Shown here: positions 27,342 through 35,491 of the stretch, one piece after another
Layout of the letters: every line of letters starts with the position of its first letter
Numbering within the stretch: the first letter of the stretch is position 1
Source of the DNA: Rhizobium sp. 2MFCol3.1
GTDB taxonomy: Bacteria > Pseudomonadota > Alphaproteobacteria > Rhizobiales > Rhizobiaceae
Assembly: GCF_000377565.1 (NCBI RefSeq)
Contig: NZ_KB898375.1
Location: forward strand, 16,354-80,353
DNA: 64,000 nt
Direction of reading: 5' to 3'
Position numbers and translations under genes: made by a program
The notes under the pieces: model-generated
What the model was told of the DNA's origin: nothing
Seen by the model: only the letters and a program-made list of their open reading frames with translations
Database searches by the model: none

Positions 27342-27650
27342 ATGGACAAGGATCAGGTCATAGCGATCATTCGCAAGCATGAGGACGCGCTCAGGGCTGA
27401 GGGCGTTCTCGGGCTTTCGCTGTTTGGCTCGGTCGCCCGCGGCGAAGCGACAGCGGAGTCCGACATCGATGTCATCGTTGAGCTTACGGACGAAGTGCTG
27501 CATTCCGGCTTCGGATATTTCGGGACGCTCTATCGTCTCAAAGAAAGACTTGAAGATATCACCGGCCGGCCTGTCGACGTCATCTCGGAACCGATCGAGA
27601 AACCTCGCCTCGCCAAAGAGATCGAAAGAGACCGCCAAGTTGCCTTCTAG
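27342..27650 (+). CDS. MntA-type minimal nucleotidyltransferase (antitoxin-like)
   Basis: 102-aa minimal nucleotidyltransferase. The catalytic motif GSVARGEATAESDID (GS-x10-D-x-D) fits MntA antitoxins, which neutralise HepT ribonucleases by adding AMP to them. The rest of the small fold is present (VIVELTDEVLHSGFG, DITGRPVDVISEPIEKPRL). ATG 27342 is chosen since the family starts with MDKDQVIAIIRKHE-like sequence. Its end overlaps the HepT-like gene by 11 bases, the usual sign of a coupled toxin-antitoxin pair. Confidence 0.87.
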   Translation: MDKDQVIAIIRKHEDALRAEGVLGLSLFGSVARGEATAESDIDVIVELTDEVLHSGFGYFGTLYRLKERLEDITGRPVDVISEPIEKPRLAKEIERDRQVAF

Positions 27651-27996
27651 CAAACCATGGCTCCGTCTGGCCGACATCACCGACAATGGTCGAAAGATAT
27701 TGGCCTATACCGAAGGCATGACCTACGCTGAGTTCGTTGCCAACGAGATGGCTGCGGACGCGAGCGAGCGCTGTATCTCGCGCATTTCGGAGGCTGCGGT
27801 CAAACTCGGCAGCTTCGCCGAAGAGCTGCTTCCCGGCCACGACTGGCAAGCGATACGCGGCATCGGCAATATCCTTCGCCACGACTATGAAGACGTCATG
27901 CTGCCGCGTATCTGGGAGCTGATTGAAAAGAATATCCGCCCACTTCTCAGAGATATAGAATTGGCGATCGAAGCTCACGAAGCGGCCGACAAATAA
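27640..27996 (+). CDS. HepT-like HEPN/DUF86 protein (toxin-like partner)
   Basis: About 118-aa all-helical HEPN protein of the DUF86/HepT group, expected to be an RNase held in check by the adjacent MntA. The motif region reads IRGIGNILRHDYEDV: Asn, His and Tyr of the RN-x3-H-x-Y motif are kept, but the leading Arg is Gly, with an Arg directly before the His instead. Several DUF86 proteins share this form, and activity is uncertain. No ATG is available; TTG 27640, inside the end of the MntA gene, is the best start. Confidence 0.82.
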   Translation: MPSSKPWLRLADITDNGRKILAYTEGMTYAEFVANEMAADASERCISRISEAAVKLGSFAEELLPGHDWQAIRGIGNILRHDYEDVMLPRIWELIEKNIRPLLRDIELAIEAHEAADK

Positions 27997-28026
27997 GCTC
28001 ACCACTTTCGCCAACGGAGACACCCC

Positions 28027-28947
28027 ATGTCCTTCTTCCCCGGCAAAGACCCCCTCCCCGGCGATGCCTTTGCCTGCGACGCCATCGAGAACCTGATCAT
28101 CCCGCGCACCAGCGATATCGGCGGGTTTCAGGTCAGGCGGGCGCTGCCGACCCGGCAGCGGCGGCTGGTGGGGCCGTTTATCTTTTTCGATCGGATGGGG
28201 CCGGCGATCTTGAAGCCGGATGAGGCGCTCGATGTGAAGCCGCATCCGCATATCGGGTTGTCGACGGTCACCTATCTGTTTGACGGTGAAATCCGGCATC
28301 TCGACAGCCTCGGCACCGAGAAGGTGATCCGGCCTGGTGATATCAACCTGATGACGGCGGGGCGCGGCATCGTACATTCCGAGCGGACGCCGGATAATCT
28401 GCGCGGCCATCCGCTGTTGATGTCCGGGCTGCAGACGTGGCTGGCGCTGCCCGATGACAAGGAGGAGATCGATCCCTCCTTCGCGCATACGGAAAAGAGC
28501 GAGATGCCGGTCATCGACGAACGCGGGGTGCGCGGGCGGGTGGTGATCGGCGCGTTCGAGGGCATGACTTCGCCGGTGAGCGTGTTTTCCGACACGCTCT
28601 ATGCCGATATCAATCTCGATGCCGGCGCGAAGTTCCCGTTCGGCGCCGCGCATGAGGAGCGGGCAATCTATGTGCTGTCGGGCGAGGTGGTGATCGCGGG
28701 CGACCGATTCGCGCCCGATCAGCTGCTGGTGTTCCGTCCGGGTGACGCGATCACGTTGGAGGGCGGTGCCCAAGGATGTCATCTCATGCTGTTCGGCGGG
28801 GCGGCGCTGAACTCGAAGCGCTACATCTGGTGGAACTTCGTTTCCTCGTCGAAAGAGCGGATCGAAAAGGCCAAGGAAGAGTGGCGCACCGGGCGTTTCG
28901 ACATCGTTCCGGGGGATGAAGAGGAATTCGTCCCTTTGCCGGAGTAG
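28027..28947 (+). CDS. Pirin family protein
   Basis: 306-aa bicupin. The metal-binding N-terminal cupin is intact: HPHIGLSTVTYLFDGEI (two His) and GRGIVHSE (third His and Glu). Bacterial pirins have been reported as quercetin 2,3-dioxygenases or as regulators of metabolic enzymes; the role here is open. The C-terminal Pirin_C domain (FPFGAAHEERAIYVLSGEV) is complete. GGAG lies six to seven bases upstream of ATG 28027. Single gene before dxs. Confidence 0.93.
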   Translation: MSFFPGKDPLPGDAFACDAIENLIIPRTSDIGGFQVRRALPTRQRRLVGPFIFFDRMGPAILKPDEALDVKPHPHIGLSTVTYLFDGEIRHLDSLGTEKVIRPGDINLMTAGRGIVHSERTPDNLRGHPLLMSGLQTWLALPDDKEEIDPSFAHTEKSEMPVIDERGVRGRVVIGAFEGMTSPVSVFSDTLYADINLDAGAKFPFGAAHEERAIYVLSGEVVIAGDRFAPDQLLVFRPGDAITLEGGAQGCHLMLFGGAALNSKRYIWWNFVSSSKERIEKAKEEWRTGRFDIVPGDEEEFVPLPE

Positions 28948-29082
28948 CGTTCTCCTCTAGAAAGGATCCTTGCGGTTCTTGAAATCGACTTCTTTCACCG
29001 CAACTTATGGCCTAAAGGCTATGTGCCCCAAAACGCCTGGAAAAGACGACAAGAACAAGAACGACAAGAAAGAGTGCCTCTC

Positions 29083-30999
29083 GTGACACAACCGCCGAAG
29101 ACGCCGCTGCTGGACAAGGTCATTTATCCGGCCGACCTCCGAAAGCTGGAGGATCGCGACCTGCCGCAGCTTGCGCGCGAGGTGCGAGACGAGATGATCG
29201 ACGCGGTGTCGAAGACGGGCGGACATCTGGGCGCGGGCCTCGGCGTCGTCGAACTGACGATCGCCATCCACAATGTGTTCAACACGCCCGACGACAAGCT
29301 GATCTTCGATGTCGGCCACCAGTGTTATCCGCACAAGATCCTGACCGGCCGGCGCGACCGCATCCGCACGCTGCGCCAGGAAGGCGGGCTCTCGGGCTTT
29401 ACCCGCCGCGCCGAAAGCGAATACGACCCCTTTGGCGCAGCGCACTCCTCGACCTCGATCTCGGCCGGCCTCGGTATGGCCGTTGCGGCGGACCTTTCCG
29501 GCTCGAAGCGCAACGTGATCGCAGTGATCGGCGACGGCGCGATGTCGGCGGGCATGGCCTATGAGGCGCTCAACAATGCGGGCGCGCTCGATGCGCGGCT
29601 GATCGTCATCCTCAACGACAACGACATGTCGATCGCGCCGCCGACGGGCGCCATGAGCGCCTATCTGGCGCGTCTCGCCTCCGGCCGCACCTACATGGGC
29701 ATGCGCGAAGTCGGCAAGAAGCTGACCAGCTATCTCGGCAAATCGGTCGATCGCGCCATTACCCGCGCCGTCGAGCATGCGCGCGGTTACGTGACCGGCG
29801 GCACCATGTTCGAGGAGATGGGTTTCTATCATATCGGCCCGATCGACGGTCATTCCTTCGAGCACCTGCTGCCCGTGCTGCGCAATGTGCGCGATAATGC
29901 ACATGGACCGGTGCTGATCCATGTCGTCACGCAGAAGGGCAAGGGCTATGCGCCGGCGGAAGCCGCCGCAGACAAGTATCACGGCGTCAACAAGTTCGAT
30001 GTCATCACCGGCGCGCAGGCGAAGGTGAAGCCGAACGCGCCGAGCTACACCAATGTATTTGCCGAAGCGCTGGTGCAGGAAGCCGAGCTGGACGACAAGA
30101 TCGTCGGCATCACCGCCGCCATGCCGAGCGGCACAGGACTGGACAAGCTGGCAAGCGTATTTCCGTCGCGCTGTTTCGATGTCGGCATCGCCGAGCAGCA
30201 TGCCGTGACCTTCGCAGCCGGGCTTGCCGCAGAGGGCTACAAGCCGTTTACAGCACTTTATTCGACCTTCCTGCAGCGCGCCTTCGACCAGGTGGTGCAC
30301 GACGTGGCGATCCAGGGCCTGCCGGTACGCTTCCCGATCGACCGCGCCGGCTTCGTCGGCGCCGACGGGCCGACGCATGCGGGCTCGTTCGACACGACTT
30401 TCCTGGCGACGTTGCCTGGCTTCGTCGTCATGGCCGCCGCCGACGAGGCGGAACTAAAGCATATGGTGCGGACCGCGGCCGCCTATGACGCCGGCCCGAT
30501 CTCCTTCCGCTATCCTCGCGGTGAAGGCGTGGGCGTCGAGATGCCGGTTCGTGGCGAAATCCTGCAGATCGGCAAGGGCCGTATCGTCAAGGAAGGCACC
30601 AAGGTGGCGCTGCTCTCCTTCGGCACGCGCCTGGCGGACTGCATGCTCGCCGCCGAAGACCTCGATGCTGCGGGCCTTTCGACCACGGTTGCCGATGCTC
30701 GCTTCGCCAAGCCGCTCGACCACGACCTGATCCGCCAGCTGGCGCGTCACCACGAGATGCTGATCACGGTTGAAGAAGGCGCCGTCGGCGGCTTCGGCAG
30801 CCATGTGCTGCAGTTCCTGGCGACCGAGGGTCTGCTCGACAACGGGCTGAAGCTGCGCTCGCTCGTGATGCCCGATCTCTGGGTGGAGCAGGCGAAGCCC
30901 GAGGTGATGAACGCGCAGGCGGGGCTCGACCGGGCCGGGATTGTCGGCACCGTGTTCAAGGCTCTTGGCCGGCCGGCGGCTGTTGGGTTTGCTGGGTAA
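29083..30999 (+). CDS. dxs: 1-deoxy-D-xylulose-5-phosphate synthase
   Basis: 638-aa thiamine-diphosphate enzyme that condenses pyruvate and glyceraldehyde 3-phosphate, the entry step of the non-mevalonate isoprenoid pathway. Conserved segments: KTGGHLGAGLGVVELT, DVGHQCYPHKILTGRR, the ThDP motif GDGAMSAGMAYEALNN, AEQHAVTFAAGLAAEG, and DRAGFVGADGPTHAGSFD. I choose GTG 29083 (MTQPPKTPLLDKV), which matches the family length; in-frame starts 9 and 60 bases upstream would add a highly charged tail. The product also feeds UbiA (ubiquinone side chain) and, in rhizobia, carotenoid or hopanoid synthesis. Confidence 0.96.
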   Translation: MTQPPKTPLLDKVIYPADLRKLEDRDLPQLAREVRDEMIDAVSKTGGHLGAGLGVVELTIAIHNVFNTPDDKLIFDVGHQCYPHKILTGRRDRIRTLRQEGGLSGFTRRAESEYDPFGAAHSSTSISAGLGMAVAADLSGSKRNVIAVIGDGAMSAGMAYEALNNAGALDARLIVILNDNDMSIAPPTGAMSAYLARLASGRTYMGMREVGKKLTSYLGKSVDRAITRAVEHARGYVTGGTMFEEMGFYHIGPIDGHSFEHLLPVLRNVRDNAHGPVLIHVVTQKGKGYAPAEAAADKYHGVNKFDVITGAQAKVKPNAPSYTNVFAEALVQEAELDDKIVGITAAMPSGTGLDKLASVFPSRCFDVGIAEQHAVTFAAGLAAEGYKPFTALYSTFLQRAFDQVVHDVAIQGLPVRFPIDRAGFVGADGPTHAGSFDTTFLATLPGFVVMAAADEAELKHMVRTAAAYDAGPISFRYPRGEGVGVEMPVRGEILQIGKGRIVKEGTKVALLSFGTRLADCMLAAEDLDAAGLSTTVADARFAKPLDHDLIRQLARHHEMLITVEEGAVGGFGSHVLQFLATEGLLDNGLKLRSLVMPDLWVEQAKPEVMNAQAGLDRAGIVGTVFKALGRPAAVGFAG

Positions 31000-31074
31000 G
31001 CGGGTTGGTTGATGGGTTGAGTGAACGCTCGGCCTTTGCGGGTTTGCTCACTAGGCTAGCTTCGCGCCAGCATT

Positions 31075-31224
31075 ACCCCCCTCTGCCCTGCCGGGCATCT
31101 CCCCCACAAGGGGGGAGATCGACTCGCGGCTTGCTCAAAGCCCTACAGTGAGAGTGGAGCGAGCGGGTAAGCCCAGTCAATCTCCCCACCTGTGGGGGAG
31201 ATGTCCGGCAGGACAGAGGGGGGT
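31075..31224. repeat. RIME-like mosaic palindrome, 150 bp (family A)
   Basis: Outer inverted repeats of 34 nt (31075-31108 and 31191-31224) match at 32 positions; each arm also folds on itself (ATCTCCCCC with GGGGGGAGAT, and ATCTCCCC with GGGGGAGAT). It lies between the 3' ends of dxs and a minus-strand gene. The architecture and the CTCTGCCCTGCCGG-type ends fit the Rhizobium-specific intergenic mosaic elements. The family differs from the copies at 51090 and 63648. Confidence 0.8.
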
Positions 31225-31233
31225 GCCACGGGC

Positions 31234-31611
31234 TCAGCACCAACCATGGCTCACACCAACCGTCACCCCATCAATCCTTCCGCACCCATCGCGATAAAAC
31301 ACCATGCCGCCATGATGGAGCACGTCGTCGACGAACTCGCCGTCGGCGGTGAAGCCGGTGTCGTCCCAGTAGTCGATGTGGCGGCCCCTCACCTCGTAGC
31401 GGCCCTGATAGGCACTCTTGACCGTGCCGCGCGCTTCGTCGTAGCGGCCGTTGGGCAGCAGTTCCTGTCTGATGCGGCCGTCGGCGGTGATCCACATGCC
31501 GACATAGGGATGGGTCGAGTCGGGAGATGTTTGCATCTTGATATCCTTGGCGAAAGCGTTGGCGGCGGCAAGGGTGATCAGCGCTGCCGCGAGGGATTGG
31601 CGGATGACCAT
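31234..31611 (-). CDS. Atu4866-like small exported protein
   Basis: 125-aa protein with a signal peptide (SLAAALITLAAANAFA) and a beta-sheet domain resembling Atu4866: HPYVGMWITADGRIRQELLP, GRYDEARGTVKSAYQGRYEV, HIDYWDDTGFTADGEF. Structures of this family are beta-barrels of unknown role. ATG 31611 has GGGG eight bases upstream; the alternative GTG 31617 overlaps the SDR stop codon. Coexpressed with the SDR gene upstream. Its last codons lie only 9 bp from the RIME-like element. Confidence 0.8.
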   Translation of the reverse strand: MVIRQSLAAALITLAAANAFAKDIKMQTSPDSTHPYVGMWITADGRIRQELLPNGRYDEARGTVKSAYQGRYEVRGRHIDYWDDTGFTADGEFVDDVLHHGGMVFYRDGCGRIDGVTVGVSHGWC

Positions 31612-31613
31612 GA

Positions 31614-32351
31614 TCACAACCCCGCATTGGCCGTCGGGCGCACGACGATGTCGTTGACGTCGACGTCAGCGGGTTGGTCGATGGCGTAGAGGATGGCGCG
31701 GGCGATGGCGTCGGGTTTCAGCGCAACGGCGCGGTAGGCGACCATGGCTTCGGCGGCGAAGGGTTCGGTGATGGTGTCGGCGAGTTCGGATTCGACCACG
31801 CCGGGGTAGACGCAGGTGACGCGCAAGATCTTGTTTTCCTGCCTGAGGCCATCCGAGATCGCCCGCACCGCGTACTTCGTCGCGCAATAGACCGCCGCTG
31901 TCGGCGAGACGGCGAGGCCGCCGACGGAGGAGACGTTGATGATCTGGCCGGATTGCTGGGCGTTCATGACGGGCAGCACGGCGGCGATGCCATAGAGCAC
32001 GCCCTTGATGTTGACGTCGATCATCCGGTCCCATTCCTCGACCTTCAGCGAGGACATCAGCGACAGCGGCATGACGCCGGCATTGTTGACGAGCACATCG
32101 ACGCGGCCGAACTCGGCAATAGTGGCATCGACGAAGGCCTGCATGTCGGCGCGGTCGGTGACGTCGAGCGCTCTCGATATCACGACACCACCAGCGGCAC
32201 GGATTTCCTCGCTCAAAGCGTCCAGGCGGTCGGTTCGGCGCGCGCCGATGACCAGCTTTGCGCCGGCGAGGCCCAATTCGCGGGCCGTTGCGGCACCGAT
32301 GCCGCTGCTGGCGCCTGTGATCAGCACTACCTTGTTGTTCATATCGGTCAT
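31614..32351 (-). CDS. SDR family oxidoreductase
   Basis: 245-aa classical short-chain dehydrogenase. TGASSGIGAATARELG (cofactor), NNAGVMPLSLMSSL, Ser in NVSSVGGLAVSP and YCATKYAVRAISDGLRQE with the Y-x3-K pair at about 155-159. GAGGAG precedes ATG 32351. It is divergent from an AraC-type regulator (149 bp apart), the usual layout in which the regulator controls the dehydrogenase; the Atu4866-like gene is the second gene of this unit. Confidence 0.9.
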   Translation of the reverse strand: MTDMNNKVVLITGASSGIGAATARELGLAGAKLVIGARRTDRLDALSEEIRAAGGVVISRALDVTDRADMQAFVDATIAEFGRVDVLVNNAGVMPLSLMSSLKVEEWDRMIDVNIKGVLYGIAAVLPVMNAQQSGQIINVSSVGGLAVSPTAAVYCATKYAVRAISDGLRQENKILRVTCVYPGVVESELADTITEPFAAEAMVAYRAVALKPDAIARAILYAIDQPADVDVNDIVVRPTANAGL

Positions 32352-32500
32352 GTCTTGCTCCTCAAGCGATCTGTTGACCGAGACAGGATCGCGCCGACGG
32401 GACCAGTTGCGGTAGACGGCTTTTCCGGAATTCTTGCACGATCCTCCGAAATGGAATGTTGCCCCTTGGCAAAGCGCGCGCGACGGCCGATGCTGGCATC

Positions 32501-33388
32501 ATGGAAACAATCACCAATCTCGCCGCCCTGATCGATCGCCATGCCGGCATGGATGGAAACTTCGACACCGTGCTGCCGCGCGTCGGCGTTATACGATCCT
32601 CGGCGACCACAGAGCCGCTCCATACGCTCTACAAACCTTCCTGCTGCATCGTCGCGCAGGGGCGCAAGCGGGCGACGATCGGCGATACCAGCTATATCTA
32701 TGATGCCGCGCATTATCTCGTGGTTGGCGTCGACCTGCCGGTCATTGGCGCGGTGATAGAGGCCAGTCCTGACGCGCCCTATCTCTGCCTGCGGCTGGAG
32801 TTCGACCGCACGGTTCTGAACGAGATGATCGCGGGTGCACCAGCTCGCGACGAGAACCCGGCGGCGGCGCGGGTCAGCGAGACGACGCCAAGGCTGATCG
32901 ATGCGGCGGCGCGTCTGCTTGGTCTCCTCGATGCGCCCGAGGATGCGCCGGTCCTGGCGCCGCTTATCGAGCGTGAGGTCCTGCATCGGCTGATATCGGG
33001 ACCGCAGGGCGGGCTGATCCGGCAGATCGCCAGCGGCGAGAGCCGGCTGAACCAGATCGGCCGCGCGGTGGATTATGTCTGCCGCAATTTCGGGAGCCCG
33101 TTCGCGATCGAGGAACTGGCCGATATCGCCGGCATGAGCTCGTCATCCTTCTACGAGCATTTTCGCGCCGCGATGGCGATGAGCCCGCTGCAATTCCGCA
33201 CCCAGATCCGCCTGCAGGAAGCGCGGCGGCTGATGATCGTAGAGGGCATGACGGCGGCCGAGGCGGGGTTTCGCGTCGGATATGACAGCCCCTCGCAGTT
33301 CAACCGCGATTATGTCCGGGTGCACAAGGAGACGCCGAAGCGGGATGTGGCGCGGATGCGCACGTCTCCGAGCCTTTCCGGATACTAG
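32501..33388 (+). CDS. AraC family transcriptional regulator
   Basis: 295-aa regulator with an N-terminal AraC_N-type ligand-binding domain (LYKPSCCIVAQGRKRATIGD, YLVVGVDLPVIG) and a C-terminal double helix-turn-helix (about 200-290: IEELADIAGMSSSSFYEHFRAA, then AGFRVGYDSPSQFNRDYVRVHKETP). ATG 32501 begins the family-like sequence METITNLAALIDRHAG; a 15-codon upstream extension is in frame but not supported. It probably controls the divergent SDR/Atu4866 operon. Confidence 0.9.
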   Translation: METITNLAALIDRHAGMDGNFDTVLPRVGVIRSSATTEPLHTLYKPSCCIVAQGRKRATIGDTSYIYDAAHYLVVGVDLPVIGAVIEASPDAPYLCLRLEFDRTVLNEMIAGAPARDENPAAARVSETTPRLIDAAARLLGLLDAPEDAPVLAPLIEREVLHRLISGPQGGLIRQIASGESRLNQIGRAVDYVCRNFGSPFAIEELADIAGMSSSSFYEHFRAAMAMSPLQFRTQIRLQEARRLMIVEGMTAAEAGFRVGYDSPSQFNRDYVRVHKETPKRDVARMRTSPSLSGY

Positions 33389-33402
33389 GACCTGTCCGGA
33401 TA

Positions 33403-34590
33403 CTAGGACGCGGCGGGCGGCAGCAGGAACAGTGTCAGGCCGAATATGGCGTAGACGGCGAGCGCCAGCACGCCGACATACCAAGCGCCGCGCCCGCCAT
33501 TGGAGAGCAGTGCCGCGGCCATCATGGCGAGGAACATCATGGCCACCGCGCCCGGCCAGAACTGCAGCGACATGGGCTCGGGGCCGATGAAATAGCTGAC
33601 TATCACGAGGACGGGGGCGACGAAGAGCGCGATCTGCGAGGCGCTACCGAGCGCGATGCCGACGCTGAGATCGAGCCGGTTGGCGCGGGCGGCCGAGAAG
33701 GCCGCGGTCATTTCCGCCGCGGCACCCACGAGCGCCACGACGATGAAGCCGACGAAGGCGGGCGTCATGCCCATCTTCTTGGCCGCCGCCTGCACCGAGC
33801 CGACGAAGACTTCGCTGATCAGCGCCACGAAGAGCGTCACCACGACGAGGATGATGATGCTGGTCGAAAGCCCCCAGCCGCCATGGTGCTCCTCGGCCTC
33901 GCCGACGCTGGCGAAGAGTTCGCGGTGGGTCTTCAGCGAAAACAGCATGCCCATGGCGTAGACGGCGATCAGGATCACGGCGAGGCCGAGGCTGAGCGCC
34001 TGCACCATCTCCGGCCCCTGATCGGCACGGCTGACAAGCGAGGGGACGAACAGGGCGACGGTTGCCAGAAAGAGCAGCGACGCCTGGAAGCGGGCGCTGA
34101 CGCGATTGAATTCCTGCAGGTGATGCTTGAGGCCGCCAAGCAGGAAGGAGCCGCCGAGCATGAACAGCGTGTTGGTGACGATGGCGCCGGCGATCGAGGC
34201 CTTGACCAGCAGATATTGCCCGGCCTGGAGGGCGGCGAGCGAGATGACGAGTTCGGTGAGGTTGCCAAGCGTGGCGTTCAACAGGCCGCCGACGGCGTCA
34301 CCCGTACGGGCGGAGACGGCTTCCGTTGCGCGGCTGAGCAGGGCCGCGAGTGGGATGATCGCCAACACCGAGAGGATGAAGAGCAGCGTGTGGGACTCTG
34401 GCGCCGCCATATCGGTCAGGATCACCACTGGCACGAAGACGAGGAGTGTCAGGAGCGGCGCGGCGCGAAGCTCCGCCATTGCCGCCTCGATCAACCCCGA
34501 AGGCCCATGTTTGCGCTGAACATTCTGCACGGCGGGCTCCATCCGGATTTTCGCGCGGATGAGCATAGGGGCTTGGCCGTCGGCCTGCAT
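33403..34590 (-). CDS. cax: Calcium/proton exchanger (CaCA superfamily)
   Basis: Up to 395-aa inner-membrane cation/H+ antiporter with about 11 membrane segments. The two alpha-repeat motifs are visible: GNLTELVISLAALQ (first, normally GNATELI) and GAAAEMTAAFSAARANRLDLS (second). A His-Glu patch (GEAEEHHGG) occurs in the central loop, as in the acidic loop of Cax proteins. The start is uncertain; ATG 34542 (MEPAVQNVQRKHG) would give 379 aa and suits the family better. Expected to export Ca2+ for H+. Confidence 0.88.
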   Translation of the reverse strand: MQADGQAPMLIRAKIRMEPAVQNVQRKHGPSGLIEAAMAELRAAPLLTLLVFVPVVILTDMAAPESHTLLFILSVLAIIPLAALLSRATEAVSARTGDAVGGLLNATLGNLTELVISLAALQAGQYLLVKASIAGAIVTNTLFMLGGSFLLGGLKHHLQEFNRVSARFQASLLFLATVALFVPSLVSRADQGPEMVQALSLGLAVILIAVYAMGMLFSLKTHRELFASVGEAEEHHGGWGLSTSIIILVVVTLFVALISEVFVGSVQAAAKKMGMTPAFVGFIVVALVGAAAEMTAAFSAARANRLDLSVGIALGSASQIALFVAPVLVIVSYFIGPEPMSLQFWPGAVAMMFLAMMAAALLSNGGRGAWYVGVLALAVYAIFGLTLFLLPPAAS

Positions 34591-34686
34591 TGCGTGTGAT
34601 CAACGCTGCGCCGATATGGCTGCCTTTCCCCCGAAGGATTGATCCTGCGCAATGCGGAACGTGACGTGCCTGCTAGTTTGGCCGGG

Positions 34687-34971
34687 ATGAAAGCGAGGGG
34701 TGTGGTTGGAATGCAGTCAGGAGCAGTGAGCGGCGTGCGGTACATCGTTGTGCCGAGCCGCCTTGGGCTTGTTAACGTCATCGACCGGGCGACGGGCCTG
34801 CCTGTCGAGGCCGGGGTGACGGCTGTGCTGCTTGAACCGCACGAAGCGAGGGAACTTGTGCGGTGGCTGCTGCGTCGGGCGCATGCAGAAGGCATTCGAG
34901 CGCATGCTGAAGGCAGTCGGGCGCGCGCCGAAAGCAACGACGCTGGCGAGTGTTCATCGCGCGCCGCTTGA
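34687..34971 (+). CDS. Small hypothetical protein with C-terminal heptapeptide repeats
   Basis: 94 aa, unrecognised. A short beta-rich N-terminus (RYIVVPSRLGLVNVIDRATGLP) leads to a helix (LLEPHEARELVRWLLRRAH), then three 7-residue units: HAEGIRA, HAEGSRA, RAESNDA, encoded by 21-bp tandem repeats (about 34878-34940). Several starts are possible, including ATG 34711 and GTGs near 34733. Coding status is plausible because the N-terminal part reads as a folded domain. It precedes the K+ channel gene by 90 bp on the same strand. Confidence 0.5.
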   Translation: MKARGVVGMQSGAVSGVRYIVVPSRLGLVNVIDRATGLPVEAGVTAVLLEPHEARELVRWLLRRAHAEGIRAHAEGSRARAESNDAGECSSRAA

Positions 34972-35061
34972 AGCGTGCCGGTCTGCCGGCTCGCGCGTGG
35001 GCGGAGCGCGGCGGAGATCGTTGCGCAGTATTGATATTGACCCACATCCATTGGAGGTCCG

Positions 35062-35487
35062 GTGCCCGTCAATTTTCTCCTCGCCACCGCGCTGATCGCG
35101 GCCACAGTCGCCATACAGGCCGTCTTCATGGAGATCGGGCTTCGCGCCATCCGGCACGCGGAGCCTGGATATCTCGGCCGCCATGCCACGATCGCGACCG
35201 TCGCCTGGGTCAGCTATCTGCTGATCCCGATCAGTCTCGATATCTGCCTTTGGGCGCTCCTCTACTATCTGATCGGCGCGCTGCCATCGCTTGACGACGC
35301 CATCTATTTCTCCACCGCGACCTTCACGACCGTCGGCTTTGGCGATGTCGTGCTTGGCAAGGAGTGGCGGCAGATTTCGGCTTTCGAGGCGGTCAACGGC
35401 TGGATCATCTTCGGCTGGGCGACGGCGCTGATCATGGCGGTGATCCAGCGCCTGTATTTCCGGGACGGCAAGGCGAACGACGCGTGA
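35062..35487 (+). CDS. Potassium channel family protein (two-transmembrane type)
   Basis: 141-aa membrane protein with segments near residues 3-24, 45-75 and 105-128, and the selectivity filter TVGFGD in STATFTTVGFGDVVLG (about residue 91). It has no regulatory RCK or nucleotide-binding domain, so it is a minimal pore subunit, probably tetrameric. GTG start 35062 has GGAGG four bases upstream. Convergent with the EamA gene. Confidence 0.88.
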   Translation: MPVNFLLATALIAATVAIQAVFMEIGLRAIRHAEPGYLGRHATIATVAWVSYLLIPISLDICLWALLYYLIGALPSLDDAIYFSTATFTTVGFGDVVLGKEWRQISAFEAVNGWIIFGWATALIMAVIQRLYFRDGKANDA

Positions 35488-35491
35488 GGTG

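Noticed and set aside
31075..31224. Possible CRISPR-like repeat-spacer structure
   Set aside because: Only two inverted, not direct, repeats, with no spacer array or cas genes; the layout is a mosaic palindrome.
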